Shown: piece by piece, positions 36,106 to 45,962 of the stretch
Numbering within the stretch: position 1 is the first letter of the stretch
Layout: each line of letters opens with the position of its first letter
NCBI RefSeq assembly: GCF_019703325.1
Contig: NZ_AP024819.1
Span: forward strand, 992,001 to 1,056,000
DNA from: Helicobacter sp. NHP19-012
Lineage (GTDB): Bacteria; Campylobacterota; Campylobacteria; Campylobacterales; Helicobacteraceae
Direction of reading: 5' to 3'
Length of the DNA stretch: 64,000 bases
Notes under the pieces: model-generated
What the model was told of the DNA's origin: nothing
The model's input: only the letters and a program-made list of their open reading frames with translations
Database searches by the model: none
Made by a program: the position numbers and the translations under genes

Positions 36106-36662
36106 GGTCAAGGTTATTACAACCTAACAGTGGTGCATAATATGGCATCGGAATTGAACGGACTATAAGAACGACACAATTTTATTTTTAAAGTTTGTGA
36201 TTTGAATCACCTGTTTGGTTGTCAAGCTGTCGAAGGTAACGAATTTTATAAACTCTATCAAAACAGAGTTTCGGAAGTGTCGTACAAGATATGGCTTTAG
36301 CTTCAGAACGATTATCTATTGATTCAGGGAATGGTCTACGAGGCGTTTTTGGGGGTTTGGGGGTTTTTGGGGTCTTAGAAAGCATGGTTTCAAGGACCTT
36401 TTCAATCTCTAAAACTTTCGTATTGCTCTAACAAGTCCACTTTTTTCATGGCGACTTTGATTTTTTGGAGTTCATCGTAAAAAAGTGTTTGCTAGGTGGA
36501 GTTGAGGATTTTTTATATTAGCTATCCTCTTAATCCTTAGTGAGTGATCGTGTGCACATGTTAATATTTATCACACTATCTAGACGATAGAAAAAATTTA
36601 AAAAATTGATACTTAAAGCTGATAGAATCGCATATCTTTATCTAAAAATCAGGAGTTTTTAT
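36106..36662. other. Gene-poor interval with a Sel1/Hcp remnant and the promoter of the next gene
   Basis: About 560 bp. Apart from the remnant at 36178-36300, it holds AT-rich sequence, a C/T-rich minus-strand stretch near 36350, and a possible extended -10 TGATAGAAT (36620-36628) ahead of the frameshifted Sel1 gene. The 65-codon minus frame within it overlaps the remnant antisense and is rejected. Confidence 0.5.
36178..36300 (+). pseudogene. Remnant of a Sel1/Hcp-type protein C-terminus
   Basis: The frame reads FKVCDLNHLFGCQAVEG and runs to a stop at 36298-36300. It aligns with the C-terminal part of the intact Sel1/Hcp protein at 62509-62913 (FQKACDLDHQFGCRDIEG), also at the DNA level (TGTGATTTG-ATCACC and TTTGGTTGTC). 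No start or upstream repeat region remains. It is a gene fossil. Confidence 0.75.
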
Positions 36663-37033
36663 ATGAAAGAGGCCCTATATCGTGTTTTGAGATAGCCAGC
36701 AAAGCTTATGAAAACAAGGATTACTTGAAAGCTGAGGAATACTACTTAAAAGCTGGAGAGGGTGGATATGGTAGAGGATACTACAAATTGGGCATGTTGT
36801 ATTTTATGGGTAATGGAGTTACTCAAGATCATGCCAAAGCCTTTGAATATTTTTTAAAAGCCATTGAGAATGGAGAGGCCAGAGCCTATCATTCTATCGG
36901 TCTCATTTATCAATATGGGCATGGGAAACCCCAAGACACGGCTAAGGCTAAAGAATATTTCCAAAAGGGAGCAGAGATGGGCGATGTTCTTGCACAAACG
37001 GCTTTGGAAAGAATGCTGAGTAAGGGGCATTGA
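36663..37033 (+). pseudogene. Sel1-repeat (SLR) protein gene with a 5' frameshift
   Basis: The frame from 36683 on encodes about 116 residues of Sel1-like repeats (YYKLGMLYFMGNGVTQD, AYHSIGLIYQYGHGKPQD). It has no ATG in that frame. The only good start, ATG 36663 behind AGGAG, is in another frame and ends after ten codons at a TAG. One extra or two missing bases near 36681 would join them (MKEALYR to CFEIASKAYEN). SLR proteins are usually exported or adaptor-like in Helicobacter (Hcp family). Translation from TTG 36725 is possible but weak. Next to another Sel1 remnant. Confidence 0.7.
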
Positions 37034-37118
37034 TTAGCTGAATTGTTGCGTATGCCATCTCATGCAAGGTATGCAAGAAAACGGGTTAATGCCAATTGTA
37101 GAATAAGGAGCTTTATCA

Positions 37119-37385
37119 ATGCTGGAGAAAGGAGTGAAGATGGCAGATAAATATCCTAATCAACATTCTTTTATCAAAGAAATTGTCCAAGAGAATGGGG
37201 TAAATCTAGCAGAGATCACAACAAACCCCGAAGTTGCAGAAGAGAAAGCCACCACTATAGGACTGAAAACTATCTGCGAGCTAAGCAGAATCAAAAAAGC
37301 CCAGAACACCATGGAAAACGGCTTAACAATATCATTGCTAGGAATTCCCATTGCTTTAAATGTAGCATGGCACTTAGTATTTTAA
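37119..37385 (+). CDS. Small hypothetical protein
   Basis: An 88-residue protein with no family I recognise. Two starts have ribosome-binding sites: ATG 37119 (AAGGAG upstream) and ATG 37140 (AAAGGAG upstream; MADKYPNQHSF). The N-terminal two-thirds are charged (IKEIVQENGVNLAEI), and the last about 20 residues are hydrophobic (LTISLLGIPIALNVAWHLVF), so it may be a tail-anchored membrane peptide. It follows the Sel1 pseudogene and precedes another small frame. Real expression is uncertain. Confidence 0.5.
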   Translation: MLEKGVKMADKYPNQHSFIKEIVQENGVNLAEITTNPEVAEEKATTIGLKTICELSRIKKAQNTMENGLTISLLGIPIALNVAWHLVF

Positions 37386-37398
37386 AAGGGTGTCTCCA

Positions 37399-37539
37399 TT
37401 GCCAGAAGTATATGATATGGAAAAATTCCTAGATAGAGATAAACACCTTTTTAGTTCTGTAGGGAGGGGATTTCTATGGATGCGTTGGTATGTAAGACGT
37501 GAAAATTTCAACCTACTTGATGAGTCCGCAGGTTCTTAG
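37399..37539 (+). CDS. Candidate tiny ORF downstream of the small hypothetical gene
   Basis: A 46-codon frame with a TTG start behind AAAAGGG (8 bp spacing), beginning PEVYDMEKFLDRDKHLF and ending in an arginine/tryptophan-rich segment, FLWMRWYVRREN. It starts 13 bp after the preceding gene and could be cotranscribed. No family recognised; it may be a fragment. Confidence 0.3.
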   Translation: MPEVYDMEKFLDRDKHLFSSVGRGFLWMRWYVRRENFNLLDESAGS

Positions 37540-37601
37540 CGTTAAAATCCCTTTTGCAAATATCTTAATATTGCTGTGATTAAAACCCTTCTAGGAGAAA
37601 G

Positions 37602-38275
37602 ATGTTTAAAGCAATTGCAGAAGCTTTCCCACACACAATTCCACTCCTTGTAGGCTATGTGCTGATTGGAGCAACTTTTGGAGTGTTGGTGCAACAGGAG
37701 GGCCATAGCGTGTGGTTTGCCTTGTATATGAGCGTGTTCATTTATGCAGGAGCCGTGCAGTTTTTAGTGGTGGGGTTGTTAGCAGCACATGTGAGTTTGC
37801 TAAATGTCTTTTTATTAGTTGTTTTGCTTAATGTCCGCCAAATCTGTTATGCGGTTTCAATGCTAGAACCTTTTTCAGGCATGGGGAGACGGGTGTTTTT
37901 TATATGGCACACACCTTGTCCGATGAGACTTTTATGCTTTTAAATTTTGTCAAACCCAAAGAGAGTGCCCCACAAGATTTCATGTTTGCTATCGCTTGTT
38001 TACACCACATTTATTGGGTATTAGGCACTGCTTTGGGGGTGGTCTTGGGGAGTCAATTTAGTTTGAATATCCAAGGGATTTCTTTCATAATTACAGGGGT
38101 ATTTGTCGTGATTTTTGTGGAGCAGTGGCGTGCTACCAATCGGCACACTCCAGCTCTAGTGGGGTTGTTGAGTGCCATTTTGTGTTTGGCACTCTTTGGT
38201 AAAACTTATTTTCTCTTACCGACCTTGGTTATTATGGTTGTGGTCTTTATTCTCTTTAAAAGGAGATTAGAATGA
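37602..38275 (+). pseudogene. azlC: AzlC-type branched-chain amino acid exporter subunit, frameshifted at a T6 tract
   Basis: Two overlapping frames together encode one AzlC. The first (37602-37943) holds PLLVGYVLIGATFGVL and IYAGAVQFLVVGLL; the second (37904-38275) continues with the family motif LSDETFMLLNF. The break is at T6 (37896-37901); a seventh T would restore the frame and give FFYMAHTLSDE. Together about 224 residues with several membrane helices, the usual AzlC size. With AzlD it exports branched-chain or other amino acids. It may be phase-variable, disrupted, or a sequencing artefact. In H. pylori azlCD follow the crd operon; here they lie about 26 kb away. Confidence 0.8.
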
Positions 38276-38688
38276 ACGACCTCTATGTTGTGTCCGCCTT
38301 ACTTATCACCACTGCTACAACTTATGCAATCCGTGTCTTCCCTTTCTTGCTTTTTAATGCTAAACACCCTGCCCCTAAAATATTGACTTACTTAGGGCGG
38401 GTGCTTAGTCTTGGGGTAGTGGGTATGTTGATTGTCTATGGAATCAAGGATACCTCTTTTAATGTTCCACCCTATGGATTCAATGAAATTTTGGCGATTG
38501 TCAGTGTTGCCCTTTTACAATGGTATTTGAAAATCTTTGTGCTCAGTGTATTAGGGGAGTGCACTTATATGTGGCTGGTGCAAAGTAAAGTGCTGGTGGG
38601 GGTTTTTAAATTTGTAAACCATAAAATTACTAGATTAAAGTTTATCTATTCTACTATCCATTCACTAATGATAAAATTATGGCACTAA
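38272..38688 (+). CDS. azlD: AzlD-type branched-chain amino acid exporter subunit
   Basis: The small partner of AzlC. It has four predicted membrane helices, with the family motif ATTYAIRVFPFLLF near residue 15 and LGRVLSLGVVGMLIVYGIKD. Its 138 residues exceed the usual 100-110. The extra C-terminal about 30 residues (KFVNHKITRLKFIYS...) are basic and may be read-through from a lost original stop. It overlaps azlC by 4 bp (ATGA). Function depends on azlC being expressed. Confidence 0.8.
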   Translation: MNDLYVVSALLITTATTYAIRVFPFLLFNAKHPAPKILTYLGRVLSLGVVGMLIVYGIKDTSFNVPPYGFNEILAIVSVALLQWYLKIFVLSVLGECTYMWLVQSKVLVGVFKFVNHKITRLKFIYSTIHSLMIKLWH

Positions 38689-39640
38689 AAATATTATTAG
38701 ATATACTTTTTGAAAGCTAGCTTTTAAGTTAGAAACTTGTTTGAACTTTTTATGTTAGCTTGCAATAGTTCACCAATAAATCAGCTCTAAAATTAGCCAC
38801 TCGGTTTGACTAGAAAATCAACTTCACCTGAAACTTTGTTGACTACCCTGCGTTCTGCTTAAATACTTGATATTTGTGTGTAAATCACTCAAGATCACAC
38901 TTTTGGTGGCAGTGGCAATGTTAGGTGGTTTACAAATTAGATAATTAAGCCGATTACTTTTGAGTGGTTTCTGTATCGGTGGTTTCTACACCAAATTAAT
39001 CTTGCCACTTAAAGAAAATCCTATCGCCTCCCTAACTTTGTGTTGGGTTACCTCTCCAATCTTGACTTTAAACAAATATCTTTTAACCCAAAAAAGCGTC
39101 CTACGATCTTTTAGACACTCTCTTTATTTTACCCCCTAAGCCATCTTTACTGCAATGGCGTTAAAAAGCTACAAAACAACTAATTCCGCCTTAAAGATTA
39201 CAGTATTATAAGAGTATGCTGTAGTGTGCTGTACTACCCAATAGCTTGGCGAAATAGGTTAAAAGAGTGAAGTGTATAGATGACCATTTAGGAGCAGAAA
39301 CGGTTGTATGGTAGGCTATTTTGGAGGCAATAACACTAGACCCATGGGTGTCTTTGGGATCAACACAACCGACCACACGATCGTAGCTATGCCGAGCGTC
39401 TCTGCTCTTTAAACCAATTCTGTCTAGAATTTGTCCCCAAAGAAGCACCTGATTGCTTTATCTTTTAATTCACTAAGGAATGATGTATTTTATTCTAGAT
39501 ACATGAGGTTCTTAGTGGTTTTCGTGTATTCTTAAATACCTACCAATACACCTACAACAGCGACCCGACCCAAAACCATGTCTTTACACATCTAAAGCCA
39601 TCCTAGAATATTTAAACTTAAACAATTTTAGCCCTCACGG
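38689..39640. other. Non-coding, AT-rich interval without recognisable genes
   Basis: About 950 bp with frequent stops in all frames. The 80-codon minus frame at 39206-39448 has no ribosome-binding site and no recognisable motif. A plus-strand stretch there (39294-39410, ...MGVFGINTTDHTIVAMPS...) also looks protein-like but ends quickly. Both may be debris of a lost gene. I see no RNA gene or insertion sequence. Confidence 0.5.
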
Positions 39641-39790
39641 CATTTGAGTGGCAAACAAGACAAAGCAAGCTAGCGAGCGTCCCCCTTGCGAGACTACCTA
39701 GTTTACCACCCTTGCAGGGGGCTAAGAGAAAATGCATTCGGGTCAAAATCGTGCTAGACCTCTAGCACAAAACGATAATTTAGAGGCACT
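39641..39790. other. Possible plasmid-type transfer origin (oriT-like) segment
   Basis: G/C-structured block in otherwise AT-rich DNA. GTGGCAAACAAGACAAAG is followed by AGCGAGCGTCCCCCTTGCG, then TTTACCACCCTTGCAGGGGG. The CCCCCTTGC and GCAGGGGG arms (39680-39720) form a stem, and a perfect 8-bp inverted repeat GTGCTAGA-CC-TCTAGCAC follows at 39751-39768. The order of repeats and the small ORF behind it are reminiscent of MobA/MobL-type mobilisable elements. No relaxase gene is present, so this would be a remnant. Assignment is by pattern only. Confidence 0.3.
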
Positions 39791-39791
39791 T

Positions 39792-39938
39792 ATGAAACAA
39801 AAAGACCTTAGCAAAATGAATAAGCGGGCTTTGCTTGCTTATGCAAATACCCTGGACATGAGCATCCTCACTTATGAAAACGAACTATCAATTTTGGAGG
39901 CACGCAAGGCAAAGGTTACAAAAGATTTGGACTTGTGA
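39792..39938 (+). CDS. Small hypothetical protein, possible mobilisation-region remnant
   Basis: A 48-residue charged protein starting MKQKDLSKMNKRALLAYAN behind AGAGG, with heptad-like Leu spacing in a helical C-terminal half (YENELSILEARKAKVTKDL). A start at 39732 would place the coding region over the inverted repeat at 39751-39768, so the internal ATG is preferred. A GTG-started 22-codon frame overlaps its stop. Small coiled-coil ORFs are common beside relaxase genes, but no relaxase follows. Confidence 0.4.
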   Translation: MKQKDLSKMNKRALLAYANTLDMSILTYENELSILEARKAKVTKDLDL

Positions 39939-40555
39939 AAGCCGAAATTCAACGGGTTAATCCATCAAGGTGTTTGGGTGCATGGGTGTTTTGTGTCGCT
40001 TAGGTTTGCTGTTTTGCTATTTTTTAAGCACCATGTAAATATAGTAACCCACACCCCCATAAACACCCCCACTAAAAAGACTAACAGCAAGCCATCGAGC
40101 AAACCCATAAAGATCCTTAGACATTGGATTGATAGAAAAGATTATACATTTTTGCCCCTCTTAATTCCTAAAATTTATAGGGAGGCAAGGTAGTTTAAAG
40201 AGGTTTATGCAACGGATTAGCTAGGTTGCAAGAGAGTTTTAGGGTATCCTATACCTTGCAACATCGTGATTTTCAAGATGCGCCTAAACCCCAAAAGGTG
40301 CCCTAGTGCAGGGTCCAGCTTGCAGCTTGCCACTCTGTCTAAAATTGCTTTTACTCAGATTTTTTCTAAAACAAAACAATAAGTCAGTTTAACTGCCTTT
40401 TTCTCGATACAGCAATTACTTTTACTATTAAAATTCGCTATGTTTTTCGTGCTTATCTCCGAGCGGTCAAAACCATGGTTCTTGGGTGGCGTGTGCTTGA
40501 GTTCATGCGCCGAGTGCAGCGTAAATCAATATTAATCAATATCAAGGGGTTGGAT
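39939..40555. other. Gene-poor interval upstream of nifS, with a short tandem repeat
   Basis: About 600 bp. A 71-codon frame at 39978-40193 is rich in Thr/Pro/Lys and has no ribosome-binding site; I do not accept it as a gene. At 40524-40543 the 10-mer AATCAATAT(T/C) is repeated in tandem, possibly an operator or promoter feature for what follows. I see no tRNA, SRP RNA or RNase P RNA motif here. Confidence 0.45.
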
Positions 40556-40648
40556 ATGCCCAAAAAATTAAGCCCTATAAAAGCCTTGTCTTTAGCGATC
40601 TATTTAGCAAACTTAAAGGATAGCGTAGTATTATCCTTATCTCTATGA
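40556..40648 (+). CDS. Candidate leader-sized ORF upstream of nifS
   Basis: A 30-codon frame (MPKKLSPIKALSLAIYLANL...) with AAGGGG at ideal spacing. It ends 59 bp before the nifS ATG. A leader peptide or a gene fragment is possible; no family recognised. It is downstream of the AATCAATAT tandem repeat. Confidence 0.3.
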   Translation: MPKKLSPIKALSLAIYLANLKDSVVLSLSL

Positions 40649-40695
40649 GAAAACGACTTAAAACCTTTTTCTTCCTAAACTCTCACACAACATAA

Positions 40696-41877
<1,182 letters not shown>

Positions 41878-41886
41878 GGAGAACAC

Positions 41887-42865
41887 ATGGGAAAAAATAA
41901 TTTATTAGGTGGGGCTTTGTGGGACGCTTACTCTAAGGAAGTGAGCAGACATGGACAACCCCACGCATTTAGGCGTGCTCACAGAGGAAGATGCGAAAGC
42001 TAGGGGGGCAAAGCTCATTGTCGCCGACTATGGGGCGGAGTCTTGTGGAGATGCAGTGCGCCTTTATTGGCTCATTGACCCACAAACCGATAAAATCATC
42101 GATGCGAAGTTTAAAAGCTTTGGCTGTGGCACGGCGATCGCCAGCTCGGACATGATGGTGGAGCTGTGCCTAGGTAAAAGGGTGCAGGAGGCAGTGAAAA
42201 TCACTAATCTAGATGTGGAGAGGGGGCTAAGGGATGAGCCCGATGTGCCGGCTGTGCCCGGGCAAAAAATGCACTGCTCAGTGATGGCTTACGATGTGAT
42301 CAAGCAAGCCGCCGGGCAGTATTTAGGCAAAAACCCCGAGGATTTTGAAGATGAAATCATCGTATGTGAATGCGCACGGGTGAGCCTTGGCACCATTAAA
42401 GAGGTGATTAGGCTCAACGACTTAAAAAGCGTGGAGGAGATCACCAACTACACCAAAGCGGGGGGCTTTTGTGGCAGTTGCATACGCCCCGGTGGACACG
42501 AGGCAAGGGAATACTATCTCGTGGACATTTTGCAAGAAGTGCGCGCCGAAATGGAGGCAGAAAAACGCAAAGAAGTGGCGCAAAAGTCCCTAGAGGGGGA
42601 TTTGAACTTTATTGAGATGACCATGGTGCAGAAAGTCAAGGCGATCGATAAAACGATCGACACGCATATCCGCCCCATGTTGATGATGGATGGGGGGAAT
42701 TTAGAAGTCTTAGACATCAAAGAGGGCGGAGGGTTTGTAGATGTTTACATCCGCTACATGGGGGCGTGCGATGGGTGTGCGAGCGCGGCCACGGGGACTC
42801 TCTTTGCCATTGAGGGGGTGTTGCAAGAATATTTAGACGAGAATATTCGGGTGTTGCCGATTTAA
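41887..42865 (+). CDS. nifU: Fe-S cluster scaffold protein NifU, with a 5' frame break
   Basis: NifU holds nascent Fe-S clusters. The C-terminal 304 residues (from ATG 41951) contain the IscU-like domain (KSFGCGTAIASSDM), the central 2Fe-2S cysteines (VCECARVSLG, GFCGSCIRPGG) and the Nfu domain (GACDGCASAATGTL). The H. pylori protein has 22 more residues, LWDAYSKEV...RRMDNPTHLG. Here those residues are encoded from ATG 41887 (AAGGAG upstream; LWDAYSKEVSR) but in another frame, with the break just before 41951. In-frame TGA at 41942 blocks longer reading. Translation may start at 41951 (AAGGAAG upstream), or the break is an error. NifU is essential in H. pylori. Confidence 0.85.
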
Positions 42866-42900
42866 CTTAAGTTTAGGAGGGGTCAATATTTATTAATCTA

Positions 42901-42909
42901 TGCTAGAAT
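42901..42909 (+). promoter_or_regulatory. Predicted extended -10 promoter of the hpaA homologue
   Basis: TGCTAGAAT lies 36 bp upstream of the ATG at 42945, in the nifU-hpaA gap. Confidence 0.5.
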
Positions 42910-42944
42910 GGGTCCTTACATCTTAGTTTTTCTTGGAGGCAGTT

Positions 42945-43721
42945 ATGATACGCAAAAATCTTATCTTATTGGGGAGCTTGGCAGGTCTGCTGATCACAGG
43001 TTGTGCAACGGATAGTGGCAACACCGGCAGTGCTAGCGGTGCGACAGCACCTAAAAAGCACAAGGTGGTGTTGAATAAGGGCGATACGATTTTAAACTTC
43101 AATTACCCCATCAACATCGCTCAAGAGCCCTTGAGCCACCACACCGTGGGGATTTTAGCCCCCCATATCCAGGTGACAGACAACCTAACTCCCTACATTG
43201 ACCAATTCCAAGATGCGTTGGTCAAGCAAATCACAGAAATTTTCCAAAAACGGGGCTATCAAGTAGTGCGTTTGTCTACCGAAAAAGCCATGACCCCTGA
43301 ACAAAAACACAAAATGTGGTCCGTGCTAGACATGGGTGGTTGGATTGGGATTTTAGAGGATGTCAAAATGGACACCAACGACCCTGAAAAAGACAATGTG
43401 GATGTTTTGGTGGATCAAAGCTCGGGGTCTGTGTGGTTTAAATTCTTTGAGCCTGAAACCGGGCGCATCATCCATAACTTCGGCGTGGAAGTGGGGACAA
43501 AACAAGCCTTTACCCACCGCTACACTTACAAAACTACAAACTCTGGCGGGTTTGCTGGTCCAAACATCACAAGCCACAAAGAATTGGATAAGAACAATGA
43601 TGATGCGATCCGCAAAATCCTCAACGAAATGTACCCTTTGGTGATGAAAAAATTGGTTAATGAGCTTTCAGACACCAACATCAACCGCTACCGCCAAGCA
43701 ATCGAACAAATCAAGAAATAG
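42945..43721 (+). CDS. hpaA: HpaA-family lipoprotein (flagellar-sheath/adhesin type)
   Basis: A 258-residue lipoprotein related to H. pylori HpaA or its paralogues. A signal peptide ends in the lipobox LITGC (Cys20 from this start), followed by a Ser/Gly/Thr-rich linker and a globular domain with HTVGILAPHIQVTDN and YRQAIEQIKK at the end. HpaA is a surface or flagellar-sheath lipoprotein needed for colonisation in mice. ATG 42945 is chosen because TTGGAGG stands directly upstream. Helicobacter genomes carry HpaA paralogues, so the exact orthologue is uncertain. Confidence 0.85.
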   Translation: MIRKNLILLGSLAGLLITGCATDSGNTGSASGATAPKKHKVVLNKGDTILNFNYPINIAQEPLSHHTVGILAPHIQVTDNLTPYIDQFQDALVKQITEIFQKRGYQVVRLSTEKAMTPEQKHKMWSVLDMGGWIGILEDVKMDTNDPEKDNVDVLVDQSSGSVWFKFFEPETGRIIHNFGVEVGTKQAFTHRYTYKTTNSGGFAGPNITSHKELDKNNDDAIRKILNEMYPLVMKKLVNELSDTNINRYRQAIEQIKK

Positions 43722-43730
43722 TTGTTAGAC

Positions 43731-43748
43731 CTACCCACCCTAGGGTAG
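43731..43748 (+). terminator. Possible intrinsic terminator after hpaA
   Basis: A hairpin CTACCC-ACCCTA-GGGTAG follows the hpaA stop by 9 bp and is followed by CCTTT. The T-run is short, so termination may be partial. Confidence 0.4.
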
Positions 43749-43776
43749 CCTTTAAAAAGAAAGGACAGGTTGGTGT

Positions 43777-45423
43777 ATGGGCATCGATAAGATCAATGTT
43801 TCTCAGAGGCTCTTTGGTGGCTTTGCCATTGTGATCATGTTGATGGCTGTGGCTGCTTGTGTGGGGATTATTAGGGTGCACAGCATCAACAATATCCTCA
43901 CGGAACTCACAGACTACAACGCCGTGAAACAACGCTATGCTATCAACATGCGCGCTAGTGTGCACGACCGCTCTATTGCCATTAGAGATGCGATTTTAGC
44001 CCAAAACGATGCTTATTACCAACGACAGGTCGCATTGATCCAAAAGCTCAATGATATTTACAAGAGAAATAAAGATGCAATGGCAGATATGTTTGTCCGC
44101 ATCTCTGAACATGTCAGCGATCATGAGCGGCAGTTAGTGCGCCACATCTACGCCGTTGAGGTTTCAAGCATGCCCCAAATTAAGGAGGTCTTAGCTTTAG
44201 CCCGTAAGAACAACCGTCTTGCGGCTAAAATCTTAGAAGAAGATGGACTAGCGCAAAACTTCACTAAGTGGCTAGCTGCTGTGAATGCTTTCATTGACTA
44301 TGAGGAGCATTTAAACCAACAACTCACCCCAAAAGCCCGCAACATTGCGAGCCATTTCGGTTTTTTGATTTTAGTGCTTACTTTAGTGATGGCAGTTGTG
44401 GGGATGGGGATTGCCTTTAGGATCACCCGCTATATCAAGGCTTCTTTGGGGGCTGAACCTCGCCAAATCTGTGAAGTGGTCGCTACGATTGCTAAGGGAG
44501 ATTTGTCTAGGGAAGTGCAAACCCACTTCAAACATAGTGCTCTAGATGCAATTGGTGAAATGCAAAGTTCTATGGTGCACATCATCCGCCAAATTAACCA
44601 ATCTTCAAAGGACATTTCCCAAAAATCCTTACTGATTTCAGATTTGTCTAAAGTGTCGCAGAAGAATGCCAATAAACAAGAGGACATGACCACCCAGCTC
44701 ATTGCCAACATGCAAAATATCCAAGGCAGTATCCAAGAGGTGAAAGCGATTGTGGAGCAGACAGAGGCTAATTCCACGCAGAGCGTGGAGATCAGCAAAC
44801 AGGGCAAGGAAGCGATGGAGGGTATGGCCGCAGGGATGACACACATCACAAGTGGGGTTGAGAACTCTGCTGCACAGATCCAGTCCCTAGATCAGCACGC
44901 CCAAAGCATAGGCCACAGCACCGAGCTGATCCAAGGTATTGCCGACCAAACGAATTTATTAGCCTTGAATGCCGCCATTGAGGCGGCTAGAGCAGGTGAA
45001 CATGGGCGTGGCTTTGCGGTGGTCGCCGATGAAATCCGTAAATTAGCTGAACATACAGGTGAAGCCACAAAGGAGATCGACCACATCATCCAGCTTATCC
45101 AAGCAGAAACGAAAAAATCCGTGGCGAGCATGGAGAATATGGTGATAGAGGTGCGCAAGAGCCGAGAGCATGTGAGTGAGGCTGTAAAGGCACTAGAAAC
45201 AATCTATGATAAAGCCACGAACTCTTTAGAGGATACAAAAAGGGTCGTGTTGCACTCCCACAACCAATACGGTCAAATTGAGGAAGTCGCCAACAAGGTT
45301 AACCAAATTGCCCAAATGGCTGTAGAAGTGTCCAAGTCAATGGCAAGCAACACACAAGAGATCAGCGCATTAGAATCCACCGCCCAAAGCTTGCAAAAAA
45401 TCGTCGATAGTTTCACGCTTTAG
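43777..45423 (+). CDS. Methyl-accepting chemotaxis protein (4HB-type sensor)
   Basis: A 548-residue chemoreceptor: TM1 about residues 14-33, a helical periplasmic sensor (four-helix-bundle type) to about residue 188, TM2 about 190-212, HAMP, and the methylated helices around the tip [20 protein letters not shown] and [18 protein letters not shown]. No C-terminal pentapeptide is present. The ligand is not known. AAAGGA lies before the ATG. It stands between hpaA and the aroQ operon. Confidence 0.9.
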   Translation: MGIDKINVSQRLFGGFAIVIMLMAVAACVGIIRVHSINNILTELTDYNAVKQRYAINMRASVHDRSIAIRDAILAQNDAYYQRQVALIQKLNDIYKRNKDAMADMFVRISEHVSDHERQLVRHIYAVEVSSMPQIKEVLALARKNNRLAAKILEEDGLAQNFTKWLAAVNAFIDYEEHLNQQLTPKARNIASHFGFLILVLTLVMAVVGMGIAFRITRYIKASLGAEPRQICEVVATIAKGDLSREVQTHFKHSALDAIGEMQSSMVHIIRQINQSSKDISQKSLLISDLSKVSQKNANKQEDMTTQLIANMQNIQGSIQEVKAIVEQTEANSTQSVEISKQGKEAMEGMAAGMTHITSGVENSAAQIQSLDQHAQSIGHSTELIQGIADQTNLLALNAAIEAARAGEHGRGFAVVADEIRKLAEHTGEATKEIDHIIQLIQAETKKSVASMENMVIEVRKSREHVSEAVKALETIYDKATNSLEDTKRVVLHSHNQYGQIEEVANKVNQIAQMAVEVSKSMASNTQEISALESTAQSLQKIVDSFTL

Positions 45424-45431
45424 GCGGTTTA

Positions 45432-45440
45432 TGCTATAAT
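45432..45440 (+). promoter_or_regulatory. Predicted promoter of the aroQ-to-fliY operon
   Basis: A consensus extended -10, TGCTATAAT, lies 28 bp before the aroQ ATG, starting in the 8 bp after the preceding MCP stop. The genes that follow are all tightly spaced or overlapping on the plus strand to fliY, so this is a likely operon promoter. Confidence 0.65.
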
Positions 45441-45467
45441 CAAGCTCTTATTTTGAAAGGAGTTCTT

Positions 45468-45959
45468 ATGAAAATTCTTGTGATTCAGGGGCCTAACTTA
45501 AATATGCTGGGGCATAGGGACCCTAGGCTTTATGGTCCCGTAACTTTGGATCAAATCCACGAAAACATGGAGAATTTTGCTAAACAAAACGAGCTTGAGT
45601 TAGAGTTCTTCCAAAGCAATTTTGAGGGCGAAATCATCGACAGAATCCAAGAATGCGTGGGCAGCGATATAGAGGGGATCATCATCAATCCCGGGGCATT
45701 CTCCCACACCTCTATCGCTATCGCTGATGCGATCATGCTCGCTGACATGCCTGTAATTGAAGTGCATTTAACAAACATCTTCGCCCGTGAAGAGTTCCGT
45801 AAGGTTTCATACACTGGATCTGTAAGTGCAGGGGTTGTTACCGGTTTTGGGGCGTTTGGTTACCATGTTGCCATGATTGCGATGATGCAAATTCTAGCCG
45901 AGATCAAAGCGATTAAAGAGAGCCAAGCCCAGCAACAGCAACAGATCGAGAAGGAGTAG
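45468..45959 (+). CDS. aroQ: 3-dehydroquinate dehydratase, type II
   Basis: AroQ catalyses the third step of the shikimate pathway. The 163-residue protein starts KILVIQGPNLNMLGHRDP, has the active-site motif INPGAFSHTSIAIADA, and VIEVHLTNIFAREEFR. ATG 45468 follows AAAGGAG and gives the family start. As in H. pylori it heads the operon that continues with the M24 peptidase, folK and flagellar genes. Confidence 0.96.
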   Translation: MKILVIQGPNLNMLGHRDPRLYGPVTLDQIHENMENFAKQNELELEFFQSNFEGEIIDRIQECVGSDIEGIIINPGAFSHTSIAIADAIMLADMPVIEVHLTNIFAREEFRKVSYTGSVSAGVVTGFGAFGYHVAMIAMMQILAEIKAIKESQAQQQQQIEKE

Positions 45960-45962
45960 GGT

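Noticed and set aside
36188..36385. 65-codon minus-strand frame near 36.2 kb
   Set aside because: The opposite strand is a recognisable Sel1/Hcp remnant; this frame is Pro/Lys-rich with no start signals.
39206..39448. 80-codon minus-strand reading frame upstream of the oriT-like region
   Set aside because: No ribosome-binding site, no membrane or domain pattern, and surrounded by decayed sequence; more likely chance or debris.
39978..40193. 71-codon plus-strand reading frame before nifS
   Set aside because: Low-complexity Thr/Lys/Pro composition, no ribosome-binding site, no family.
40200..40400. Structured RNA (SRP RNA, RNase P RNA or 6S RNA) upstream of nifS
   Set aside because: Some G/C-rich self-complementary pieces are present, but none of the conserved core motifs of these RNAs.
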